Source: Planctomycetota bacterium
GTDB lineage: Bacteria > Planctomycetota > Phycisphaerae > WQYP01
Assembly: GCA_021785435.1 (NCBI GenBank)
Contig: JAJYFE010000025.1
Location: forward strand, 1-37,964
Reading direction: 5' to 3'
Length of the DNA stretch: 37,964 bases
Below the pieces are notes generated by a model. The model was not told where the DNA came from, did no database searches, and saw nothing but the letters and a program-made list of their open reading frames with translations. This document shows positions 18,249 to 27,618 of the stretch, piece after piece (position 1 is the stretch's first letter; the number at the start of each line of letters is the position of its first letter). Both the position numbers and the translations under genes were made by a program.

Positions 18249-19714
18249 GCGGCCGATCCTTTAAAGCGATCCGCGCCCGGCGGGGCCAGGGACGGCCGTT
18301 GCGCCGCGACCGGCTTGTGACGCGCCGCCAATGCTGATTCCGACTCCAGCAGGCCGCTGTAGTTCCGCATCACCAGATTCGCTTCCACCCGATTGACAAA
18401 ATCCAGCATCACGCTGACCACAATCAATAACCCGGTGCCGCCCAGAAACTGCGTGATCATATAGCTGACGTTCATGTAGTGCGCCACCACGGTGGGAACC
18501 AGCGCGATAATCGCCAGGAACGCGGCCCCGCAATAGGTGATACGGCTCATGACATTTTCCAGATATTCCGCAGTCCGTTTGCCCGGCCGTAAGCCCCGGA
18601 TAAAACTGCCGTAATCACGCAGTTGATCGGCCATTTCCTTGGGGCGAAACTGCACGGTGTTCCAAAAATAGGAGAAGAAGAAAATCAGGCCCACGTAACA
18701 AAGGATGTATAAGTAAGCGCCGGAATACAGGCCTGTGCGCAGATCATCAAAAAGTTCGGCGAAGAATCCGCGGGCTCCGACGTAGGGACCCAGCCAGCTT
18801 AGCACGACATTGGGAATCAGCATCAGGGAGCTGGCGAAGATGATGGGCATCACGCCGCCGTGATTGACCCGCAGGGGCAGGTAGTGGCTCTGGCCACCGT
18901 ACACCCGGTTGCCGCGAATATGCTTGGCCTGCTGGATGCTGATGCGGCGCTGGGCCTGTTCCAGGATAATGGCGCCTGCGGAAACCCCGACGAACGCCGC
19001 CGCCAGAAACAGCACCGTGCCGAGGCCATAGCGGTGCGTTTCCGCCCCGGCCACATGGATGGATGTATGCGCGGCCAGCTCGCTGATGGCGCTGGGCATG
19101 CGCGCCACAATGCTGGCCATGATAATAAGCGAAACCCCGTTGCCAATGCCGTATTCGTCGATTTGTTCGCCGAGCCACATCAGAAAAATGCTGCCCGCGG
19201 TCAGCGCCAGCAGCCCCATGATCCAGAACAGCGTGTAGTGGTGATAAAAGGTGTTGGCGTACAGAAAGCCGTGGGGGTAGGAACTATTCGGGGTCATCAG
19301 GTACTTCAGCCAGACGCTGGCTTGAATCACGCACAGTCCCACGGTGGCGTAACGCGTCCATTCATTGATTTTCCGCATTCCCGGCTCGCCTTCCTTCTGC
19401 AGCTTTTCCAGGGAAGGCACCACGGTTCCGAGCAGTTGGAAAATAATGGCGGCGCTGATATACGGCATGATACCCAGACCGAAAACGGTGCTTAAGCCGA
19501 GATTGCCGCCGGAAAACAGGGACAAATAGTTGCTGATCTGTCCGACCGCGGAGGTGCCGGAGTTGCTGCCGACAAAGGCGCTCAGCGAGCGCGTGTCAAC
19601 CCCCGGCAGGGGCACATAGTAGCCGATGCGGTAAACGCACAACATGCCGAGGGTAAAGAGAAGTTTCATCCGCAATTCGGGAATGCGGAAAATATTGATC
19701 AGAGTGCGAAACAA
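18245..19714 (-). CDS. secY: Preprotein translocase subunit SecY
   Basis: MFRTLINIFRIPELRMKLLFTLGMLCVYRIGYYVPLPGVD...GIMPYISAAIIFQLL...YLPLRVNHGGVMPIIFASSLM...FFSYFWNTVQFRPKEMADQLRDYGSFIRGLRPGKRTAEYL. Confidence 0.96.
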   Translation of the reverse strand: MFRTLINIFRIPELRMKLLFTLGMLCVYRIGYYVPLPGVDTRSLSAFVGSNSGTSAVGQISNYLSLFSGGNLGLSTVFGLGIMPYISAAIIFQLLGTVVPSLEKLQKEGEPGMRKINEWTRYATVGLCVIQASVWLKYLMTPNSSYPHGFLYANTFYHHYTLFWIMGLLALTAGSIFLMWLGEQIDEYGIGNGVSLIIMASIVARMPSAISELAAHTSIHVAGAETHRYGLGTVLFLAAAFVGVSAGAIILEQAQRRISIQQAKHIRGNRVYGGQSHYLPLRVNHGGVMPIIFASSLMLIPNVVLSWLGPYVGARGFFAELFDDLRTGLYSGAYLYILCYVGLIFFFSYFWNTVQFRPKEMADQLRDYGSFIRGLRPGKRTAEYLENVMSRITYCGAAFLAIIALVPTVVAHYMNVSYMITQFLGGTGLLIVVSVMLDFVNRVEANLVMRNYSGLLESESALAARHKPVAAQRPSLAPPGADRFKGSAA

Positions 19715-20179
19715 AAGTACCTCGCTTCATGCCGGGGACCCAAGCGTGTCTGGCGCCGGCCGGTTAACGGCGCTGGGTCATTGCGTTATTCTAATCGCCG
19801 TGGCCGCGTTCCGCCAGTGAGCGAATCGGAGCGGACCAGCGCGAAGCAGAGGGCGAACGCGGATTTTTCACCGTCGATTGCCAGTGCAATCTCCGCCGCG
19901 GCGGGTAAACGGTGGTTTCCACGGGACCGTGGGATTGGAAATTTGCGCAGGCCGCGGTCCAAACACGAGGGCACGAAGCCACGAAACCGCTGATACCCGC
20001 TAAGGATTGCTAATAGACGGAAATTTACCTTGATTAGCGTCCATTAGCGGGGTTTCGCGGTTCCACGTCGCCCCCCGCGTCGTCCACGGTTTTGACGGCG
20101 CCGCGCCAAGGAAAATTGGCGCGGGGCGCGAAGATTTGGACGTTTATGGCATAGCGCGGGTTGCCGTGGCGACTAAACT

Positions 20180-22069
20180 GGATGTTCCAGCAAAATCCGC
20201 TGGTTTGCGGCACGATAATGCGCAATAAAATCAACAGGTTTTGCGTCTTTCCGGCAGCTTCTTTCTCGTGGCTACTTGGACGCCACGGTGCGGAAGCGCT
20301 TCAGGCAGGACGACTTGAGCCTTTTCCAAAAACTTCTGCACCGATGCCCGCGGCTGGGGGATGCAATGGCACAGCGTCTTGCCTTGGATCCGCAATTCCG
20401 TAGCGCACAGCGTGTCGCCATAGCGACTCCCAGATTTGAGTTCATCAAGGCCGTCCTGCACCGTGGCGTCGAGGTCACGCCACCGCCGGGCTAATTCCTG
20501 CACGATTTTGTAGGACAGCATAATTACCAGGGCATGGCCCCGCGTGCGGCTGGCCAGACGGACATGCACCGGGCGCATCTCCAACTCCATGGTCTTGCTG
20601 GTACGGAACGCCCACTCCACCATGGCCAGGTCCTTGTAACGGGCATGGACATCCTGGGCGTTGAGCTGTGGTTGGGTCAGGTCAGTCTTGAGGGCATAGC
20701 AGCCGTCGAGCCTTTGCTGTTCGGCCAAAGCGGATTCATCGATGGTCGGGGCGAGGACCCGTTCCTGCGCTGTGACTTGGACCCATGCATCCAGTCGTAG
20801 TTTTCGGCATTGCGTCACGATCTTGTCCACAGCCACCTGAACACGGGCCTTGGGATGCGCCTGAAGATACTTGTTCTGGCGATCCACCTGACGTTGCCCC
20901 GAGCGAAGCTTCTGCTGGCGAGAGGTCCCCATCTCGGCGGCACGGATCGGATTGCGACGCAGGATGTACCGCGGGCCGTCGTCGGGGATCACTTCCGCCA
21001 GTTCCTCATCGAATAGCGACATGGTCAACACGCCACGGGCCAGCAGCGATTCGATTGGCGGCTTAGTGATGGCGGTAATGTAGTGGAAGCCCTGGGTGGT
21101 TAAATCCTCGATCTGCCGACCTCGGATCATTCCGCGGTCGCCCACCAAGGTCACCTCGCCGCCGCCGAAGCGCTGGGCGACCTTGCGGATCTGATTGGCC
21201 ATCGTTGCGGTGTCCTGGGTATTGCCGGCGAATACTTCAATCGACAGCGGTTGCCCCTGGGCGTTGCACAGCAGTCCGATGACGATTTGCCGTTTGCCCT
21301 TTTTGCCGTCGCGGTTATAGCCGAAGGCGGCCAGTTCATTATGGACCCCTTCGAGATAGCTGCTGGTGACATCGTAGAGAAAAAGCCCCGTCGAGCCGGA
21401 CGGTGCCGAGGTCGCAAAGAGCCGATCCTCGATGTCTTGCTGGTTGGCGTCCAGCCAATCCAGATTGGCGTACAGGTCGTCCTCGTTGAAGCGCTCCAAA
21501 CCCAGGATGTCACAGGCGGCGTGGCTGGCTGCCAGACGTACCGCCGAGAGGCACGAGCCTTGATCGATCACACGGGCGATGATCTGCCAGAGTGCCAATT
21601 TGCCCTGGCGGGTAGAGCCCAGAGCCGCCTGGAGGCCCAACTGTCGGGCCAGATCATAGACGCCCCAGACGGCACCGACCGATAGTCCCTGACGCAGGGT
21701 GACATCTTCACGCAGCGACCGCAGGGTCGTCAGGTCGTTTTTGTGCCGCAGCGCCAGGTCGCCGGGGCGAGTCGCCTACGGAGACCGGATGGCTTGGATT
21801 TCCTGGGGCGAGCAACGGGATAAATTGGCGATGGTTCGGTGCCTGACCTTGCCCTCCTGGCGATAGGAATCGCGTAGAAGGTAGCGAACGTAGGGGCCGG
21901 AATGACCTTCATCCACATGCATAGTGACCACAGTATAACCAAAATAAATCTAAAAGCAATAGCAATATGGAATATTATAAACGATATTAGTGGCTACACG
22001 CAAAACGCGAAAAACGCGCGTAACGCATTGTCAGTAAACGAGATACGACAAAATGCCGTTGGAACATCC
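20180..22069 (-). mobile_element. IS1634-family-like insertion sequence (IS4 superfamily)
   Basis: Transposase ORF flanked by inverted GGATGTTCCA (20180-20189) / TGGAACATCC (22060-22069); outer boundaries not certain. Confidence 0.6.
20231..21922 (-). pseudogene. IS1634-like transposase interrupted by in-frame TAG
   Basis: Track ORF 20231..21640; frame continues upstream through TAG at 21778..21776 to MHVDEGHSGPYVRYLLRDSYRQEGKVRHRTIANLSRCSPQEIQAIRSP (21922..21779). Confidence 0.75.
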
Positions 22070-22142
22070 GTTCTAGCGCATGTCCCATAATTATGTAGGG
22101 TTTAGGGAGAGAAGAGGATATACTTTCCACCCAGGTACAAGT

Positions 22143-22784
22143 AAGAACTCCTGGGCCTGGAAGCAATTCCCCTGGCGGTGCGCCGACGAATCATCTACCT
22201 ATACGAACATGGTAAAGCCACGCGCGAGATCGCGGCGGCGTTAGGATACTGCGTCGCGGCGGTGCGGCGCATCCGCCAGCCGTTTCGCAAGCGCGGGACG
22301 TTGGTGCCGCCGACCCATCTGAGGGGGGCCAAGGCCGCTTCACGCCGCGGCGGCAGCACCAGCTCCGGGAATTGCTGGTCCGCTAGTCGGACGCCACGCT
22401 GGCCGAGTTGGCGGGCGGGATGGATTTTCACGTGCCGGTCTCCACGCTGGACCGTTGGGTGAAAAAGCTGGGCTTCACTTTTAAAAAAAGTCCCTCCGGG
22501 CGCAGGAGCAGACGCGGCCCGACGTGCTGGCCCGGCGGAACGGCTGGTACGCCCAACTCCAAGACGTTCCCCCGGAAAAGCTGATCTTTCTGGATGAAGC
22601 CGGCGTCCAGACGAATCTGACGCGGCTCCGCGGGCGCAGCTTGATGGGCACGCGTCTATACGCCACCGCACCGCGGGGCCACGCACACACCAACACCCTC
22701 ATCTCGGCGATCCGGCTCCGCGGCCCCTGTGCCACCATCGTCTGCGACGGTCCGACGGACAGCCCGGTGTTCCCACCTATCTTA
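22143..22784 (+). pseudogene. IS630-family transposase fragment with stop and frameshifts
   Basis: LAVRRRIIYLYEHGKATREIAAALGYCVAAVRRI...; LRELLVR*SDATLAELAGGMDFHVPVSTLDRWVKKLGF; then other frame NGWYAQLQDVPPEKLIFLDEAGVQTNLTRLRGRS...; truncated by next element. Confidence 0.75.
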
Positions 22785-23408
22785 AGAGCCTATCCGAATA
22801 ACCCGGAACAGCGATACGTGATGACGGCACAGACCAGATGAAGCAGACCCAGATAATTTTCGGCCTTCTTCTCCCACCGCGTCAAGAGGCGGCGGAAGCG
22901 GTTCATCCAACGGTGCGTTCGCTCCACCACCCAGCGCCGAGCCTTAAACCGGAGTTTAGCCCACAAAAATGATAAAACCCTCGCGGAGCAAGGATTTGGT
23001 TCATTTTGTCACTTCCCGTTACTGGGTACACCCCAGTAACTCAAAGGCCCGTCGTGGCAAGACGGTTGGCATTGCCAGCATCGTGGCCGTGGGGCCTTTA
23101 TTGTTATCGCCGGTCATCCGGCACACGTTGCGGCTTTGCGTGGCCAGTTCCTCCATCAGGGATCGGAAGCTCTGCACTGGCAGCCGGTTCGTAGCACAGA
23201 GAAGATTCCGTCCAGGCATTGGCGGTCGTCGGCCCGGGGCCGACGCACCGCCAAACCGGTGCGTGTTCACGCGCTTGGGCAACAACGGCACGATCTTCTC
23301 CCATAGCTCGTCCGACACACGATAACGATTCTTGGTCATCCGTGCTCTCCTGTGGCAACCCTGCCACAGGATTTATACACCAATTTACGGGTTATTCGGA
23401 TAGGCCCT
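22785..23408 (-). mobile_element. IS5-family (IS427-type) remnant, internally deleted, nested in the IS630 fragment
   Basis: TIRs AGAGCCTATCCGAATAACCCG (22785-22805) and CGGGTTATTCGGATAGGCCCT (23388-23408), one mismatch in 21 bp; N-term MTKNRYRVSDELWEKIVPLLPKRVNTHRFGG and C-term ARRWVVERTHRWMNRFRRLLTRWEKKAENYLGLLHLVCAVITYRCSGLFG present, middle absent; TA flank on both sides. Confidence 0.85.
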
Positions 23409-23556
23409 TATGCCGTCCCGCCACGGGCTGCTTGCGGTTTAGCCTTCTGTGCCCCGCCCAACAGCGACGTTCCCCCGAAATGCAAAGGTTATCTCCTGAC
23501 GGACCTGAACCTCCCTACAGCTCCACCGGAAATTAGGGCTTAACATTGCGCGCCAC

Positions 23557-23910
23557 TTAACGCTGCCGATCGTTCCCCGCCGAAGCGATGGCCTCCGATG
23601 GCAGTTGACGCAGATAGTCGAAACTGTAAATGCCCGTCGCATGTTGATCTGACCAAAGAATGCGCACGGCATAATTACCGACCAATTCCGCTCCCAGGGC
23701 GGTAATCGGGCCATCGTAAGCGGTCCGCACGACGGGCAGCAACTGTCGCCCCAGCAGATCGCGTTCGCCTTGACAGTTGGCGCAAGGGCACAGACGACGC
23801 AACAGCCGCAACGAGTGGATACTGCGGCACCCGTCGGACCAGTCGATTTCCAGATGTTCCGACTTTTTCAGCTTCAACCGAAGCGGCTGAATTGGCTCGT
23901 GTGTTTCCAT
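23557..23910 (-). CDS. DUF971 domain protein
   Basis: LRLKLKKSEHLEIDWSDGCRSIHSLRLLRRLCPCANC...VGNYAVRILWSDQHATGIYSFDYLRQL. Confidence 0.85.
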   Translation of the reverse strand: METHEPIQPLRLKLKKSEHLEIDWSDGCRSIHSLRLLRRLCPCANCQGERDLLGRQLLPVVRTAYDGPITALGAELVGNYAVRILWSDQHATGIYSFDYLRQLPSEAIASAGNDRQR

Positions 23911-23928
23911 GGTATGCTCCCGGAGCGA

Positions 23929-24729
23929 TCAATCACCCCTGACCACCTGCACCTGCGGTCCGATCGGCCGCCATACGCGCGGCTCGCTAACGGTGAAAAC
24001 AGCCACCGTCGGCAGGCCCAAGGCGGCGGCTAAATGTGTCGGTCCGCTGTCATTGCCAATATACCCGGCGGCTTGTCGAAAAAGCAGAACCAACTGCGGC
24101 AGCGACAGCGCCGTGTGCACCGTAAAGGCCTGCTCCAGCGCCGCGATCGCCGCGGGCGCCAGGCGTTCCCGTTCCGCTTCACCTAAAACAAATTCCACCG
24201 TCCGACCCGCCTGCACCAGGGCGCGGCCAACCGCGATAAACCGTGGCAGCGGCCAACATTTCGCTACCCCCCCACTGCCCGGATGAATCAGCACCGCTCC
24301 CGCGGAATTGTGCCTTGGCGGCGGCAAGGCCGGCTCCGGCAGGTCCAACTCGGCCAATTGCCGGCGGTGAAATACCGTGACATGATCCCTGAAACCCGGC
24401 GGCGGCCGCGGCTGGAAAAACAGAATCTGCCTGGCCCGCGACAGCCGACGGGCGTGGCCGGCCCAAGTATCGCGCCCGTCGCTGACTGCACTGATCAGGA
24501 GATCGCAAGCGGCCCAGGCGGGCTGCGGCGGCGCTGCGCCCGCGCTGAACCAGGCGGCGCAACTGACGGCGTCACCATCGGCACAGGCCTCCGCGACCCC
24601 CAGTTCGACCAGCAGCTTCCCCAGCGACGCCCGCGTCACCACAGTGCGCCGCGCTACGCTCCAGCGCTGCTTGAAACTGCGCAAAAGTGGCGCCAGCAGC
24701 ACGGTATCACCTAACGCTCCGCTGTGCAC
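23929..24729 (-). CDS. Glycosyltransferase family 9 (heptosyltransferase-like)
   Basis: HSGALGDTVLLAPLLRSFKQRW...VLIHPGSGGVAKCWPLPRFIAVGRAL...AGYIGNDSGPTHLAAALGLPTVAVF; start codon uncertain. Confidence 0.82.
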   Translation of the reverse strand: MHSGALGDTVLLAPLLRSFKQRWSVARRTVVTRASLGKLLVELGVAEACADGDAVSCAAWFSAGAAPPQPAWAACDLLISAVSDGRDTWAGHARRLSRARQILFFQPRPPPGFRDHVTVFHRRQLAELDLPEPALPPPRHNSAGAVLIHPGSGGVAKCWPLPRFIAVGRALVQAGRTVEFVLGEAERERLAPAAIAALEQAFTVHTALSLPQLVLLFRQAAGYIGNDSGPTHLAAALGLPTVAVFTVSEPRVWRPIGPQVQVVRGD

Positions 24730-24740
24730 CAGGGTGATGT

Positions 24741-25895
24741 TTATGGTTTTCCCCCCACCGCGTCGATCCAGCCGCCCCCGAGCACGCGCGGCCCGTAATA
24801 ACAGACCACCGCCTGGCCGGGAGTAATGGCGGTCACCTCGGAATCGAACCGCACGGTAAGCTCATCGGGACCGGTAAATTCCGCTTCGGCTTGCTGAGGG
24901 GGAGAATTGTAGCGGATCTTGGCGAGGCAACGAACCGGCCGGTCCACGGGCTGATCCAGCCAGTTGACTTGCCGGGCGACTAACTGGCGGCAACACAGGG
25001 CCTGCTTCGGTCCCACCCGAACGGTATTGCTTTGCGGATCAATTTTCGTCACGTAAAGCGGATAGCTGCGCGGAACGCCCACCCCCTTGCGCTGACCCAG
25101 CGTGAAATGTTGGTGTCCCGGATGCTCACCGACAACTTGTCCGCTTTCATCGACGAGCGGGCCTGGCTTCACCGCATTCGGCGTTCGCGCCTTTATTAAA
25201 TTGATGTAGTTGTCCGCGGGAAGGAAGCAAATTTCCTGGGAATCGGGCTTGTTGTGCACGGGCAAGCCAAACGCCCGCGCCATATCGCGCACCTGATGCT
25301 TGGTGTACTCTCCGAGCGGCAGGAGCATTCGCCCCAATTCCGTCTTCGGAACTCCAAACAGCACATAGCTTTGATCTTTGTGCTCATCGATACCGCGCCA
25401 TAATTGCGGTGAACCGGCCTTCGGCTGAAAAATCCGGGCATAATGACCGGTGGCCACATAGTCGGCGCCAATGGCGCGGGCATAAAGAGCCAGCTTGCCG
25501 AATTTCAGGTACTCATTGCACCGCACGCAAGGGTTGGGCGTACGGCCGCGATTATATTCCTCCACAAAATAATCAATGACTTCGCCAAAATCGCGCTGGA
25601 AATTCAAAGCATAGAACGGAATGTTCAGCAATCCGGCGACATAGCGGGCATCCGCTGCGTCCCCGCTGGAACAACATCCCTGCTTGTGCGTCCGGCGCGG
25701 TACCGCGGCGAGCGCCGCTCCCGCGTTGGGCGCTTCTTGGGCTTGCTGCGCCGGATCGTGCCCTAAACGCATAAACACGCCAACGCATTTATAACCCTGC
25801 TGCTTGAGCAGAGCGGCGGCGACCGAGCTGTCCACTCCGCCCGACATGGCCACCACGACCGTTGGCTGCTGAGTACTGGCGGGGGCACTGCTCAC
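24741..25895 (-). CDS. mnmA: tRNA-specific 2-thiouridylase
   Basis: VVVAMSGGVDSSVAAALLKQQGYKCVGVFMR...GRTPNPCVRCNEYLKFG...ATGHYA...KDQSYVLFGV...SQEICFLP...HFTLGQRKGVGV. Confidence 0.95.
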   Translation of the reverse strand: MSSAPASTQQPTVVVAMSGGVDSSVAAALLKQQGYKCVGVFMRLGHDPAQQAQEAPNAGAALAAVPRRTHKQGCCSSGDAADARYVAGLLNIPFYALNFQRDFGEVIDYFVEEYNRGRTPNPCVRCNEYLKFGKLALYARAIGADYVATGHYARIFQPKAGSPQLWRGIDEHKDQSYVLFGVPKTELGRMLLPLGEYTKHQVRDMARAFGLPVHNKPDSQEICFLPADNYINLIKARTPNAVKPGPLVDESGQVVGEHPGHQHFTLGQRKGVGVPRSYPLYVTKIDPQSNTVRVGPKQALCCRQLVARQVNWLDQPVDRPVRCLAKIRYNSPPQQAEAEFTGPDELTVRFDSEVTAITPGQAVVCYYGPRVLGGGWIDAVGGKP

Positions 25896-25963
25896 AACTC
25901 ACCTCGTGCGGCTGTTCTTAGGTTGGACCGATGAGCTTACTTGCCATCAATACCCTTAATATG

Positions 25964-25989
25964 ATATATATTTTTTTCGCATTTGTCAA
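25964..25989 (-). promoter_or_regulatory. Candidate sigma70-type promoter for mnmA
   Basis: On minus strand TTGACA - 17 nt - TATCAT, upstream of mnmA start. Confidence 0.5.
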
Positions 25990-26015
25990 ATTAGCCTCAG
26001 CCCCGTGCCGGCGTG

Positions 26016-26120
26016 GGGTGTGACCGCATTTTTTTTTGGCCAACGACGGCCCACCGCGATAGCGCCAAGCCCCCAGCGTCTTAGCGGCGGTATTCAGGCC
26101 ACCCAAAATTCGCCACACCC
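26016..26120. repeat. MITE-like element, copy A
   Basis: GGGTGTG (26016-26022) / CACACCC (26114-26120) ends; core 26048-26105 matches 28300-28357 at 48/58 positions. Confidence 0.65.
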
Positions 26121-26295
26121 TCATGGCCACTTGCCGTCCTTACCCCGCTGCGCGAAACGGGCGCACTGGAAACGGCACCGGCGCGCCAAATCTATCATGT
26201 ACCCCAGAACCTGTCACAGGCCCGTCGTCGTTTGCCCCGCTGCGGGAAATACGTTATGCAATGACGTACTGGCATTCGTCAATGGAAGCGCAGGT

Positions 26296-27618
26296 ATGGC
26301 CAAGGTTGACCACATAGCGATGGACACGCTGCGCGGCGCTCAACGCTGGTTGGAACCCTGGTACGGTGCGTACGCCCTGTTGGGTGCGGTGTCCTCGGGG
26401 CTTCTTCCAATCTTGCTGCCGCTGATGATGGCCACGGTTACGCATGAGCTGCTAACGGTCGGTTATGTGATCGGCGCCTTTAACCTTGGCGCCCTTTCCT
26501 CGCCGTTGTGGGGCCAATGGGCGGATCGCCGCCAAGTCTACGGCCGGGTTTTCTTTGGCGGATTTATTCTGGAAATGGCGGCGTTGGGGGCCTTTCCAGT
26601 CATGCACGGACTGGTTTGGTGGGTGCCGCTGGCGTTGCTGATGGGGGCCGGCAGCGCGGCCGTGGCAACCTGCGCGATCCTGTTCGTCGTGGAATTTCAT
26701 CCACCCAGCGAGTGGACGCCACGGATTGGCTGGCTGCAGACCTTTAATGGCGCCGGCCAGGTGGCGGGGCTGCTCTTAGCCGGCTTATTTGCATCGATCG
26801 GTTATCGGCTGGGCCTGTGGGTGGGCGCGGGCCTGCTGGCGGTGGCGGCCGTATTGGGTGGTTTCAGCATCCCAACCCGGGGACGCGGAAGCGGACGCTC
26901 GGCGCCCGCGGCGCCGCGCCGGCCCGGCGGCTTGGCCCTGGATTTTGCCCGGCTGGAACGCTTTGCCCGCGTGGAATTGCTGGGCGGCGGCTTGCTTAAG
27001 CACGCCTCACGGGTGAATCTGGCGGGGCTGAAAAATATCACCCGTTTGGTGCCGACGCGTTTTGGACGTTTTATTGCGTCCTGGTTTTTTGTGTTTTTGG
27101 GGGTAGCCGGATTTTTTGCTTATTTTCCACTGTTTTTGCGGAGCAGTTTCGGTGTTCCAGCTGCCAGTACGTCGCTGGCCTATGCAGTGGCTGCCGGCGG
27201 CGGCGTGCTGCTGTATAACCTGGCCGGCCGTTGGTCGTCGCGGTTCGGCGCCGGGCGAATCTACAGCTTAGGACGGGCAGTCCGTTTGATCGGATTCCTG
27301 CTGATGTTGGGGCTGATGTGGATTCCGGCCGGCCCGTTGAAGGCGTCCGCCGCGGTGCTGGCCTTCGGACTGGTAGTACTGGCCTGGCCAGTACTTAGCG
27401 TGACCGGTACGGAACTTACGTCCGCGTTAAGTCCGATCGGGCAAGGCGAGGCGCAAGGGCTTAATAACGCCGCCAACGCCGTCGCCACCGTCGTGGGCAC
27501 ATATCTGGCGGGTACCTTGATCCACTTTGCGGGCTATCTATGTCTGCCGCTGCTGGCGACAGGCGGTTTGGCGATTTCGCTGCTCATCGATCGCCCGCGC
27601 GCCCGGGGACGGGTTTAG
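26296..27618 (+). CDS. MFS transporter
   Basis: MAKVDHIAMDTLRGAQRWLEPWYGAYALLGAVSSGLLPILLPLMMATVTHELLTVGYVIGAFNLGALSSPLWGQWADRRQVYGR...; start chosen inside longer ORF 26005..27618. Confidence 0.8.
   Translation: MAKVDHIAMDTLRGAQRWLEPWYGAYALLGAVSSGLLPILLPLMMATVTHELLTVGYVIGAFNLGALSSPLWGQWADRRQVYGRVFFGGFILEMAALGAFPVMHGLVWWVPLALLMGAGSAAVATCAILFVVEFHPPSEWTPRIGWLQTFNGAGQVAGLLLAGLFASIGYRLGLWVGAGLLAVAAVLGGFSIPTRGRGSGRSAPAAPRRPGGLALDFARLERFARVELLGGGLLKHASRVNLAGLKNITRLVPTRFGRFIASWFFVFLGVAGFFAYFPLFLRSSFGVPAASTSLAYAVAAGGGVLLYNLAGRWSSRFGAGRIYSLGRAVRLIGFLLMLGLMWIPAGPLKASAAVLAFGLVVLAWPVLSVTGTELTSALSPIGQGEAQGLNNAANAVATVVGTYLAGTLIHFAGYLCLPLLATGGLAISLLIDRPRARGRV

Noticed and set aside
18860-19495. 211-aa + strand ORF
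   Set aside because: Antisense shadow of secY
22178-23543. Possible novel multi-gene cassette between IS630 and DUF971
   Set aside because: The short ORFs resolve into frameshifted IS630 and IS5 pieces; the 63-aa ORF at 23352 has no RBS or domain evidence
25918-26130. 70-aa - strand ORF sharing a peptide with the N-terminal extension of the OsmC ORF
   Set aside because: Similarity is explained by the DNA repeat (MITE-like copies A and B); not a real protein family
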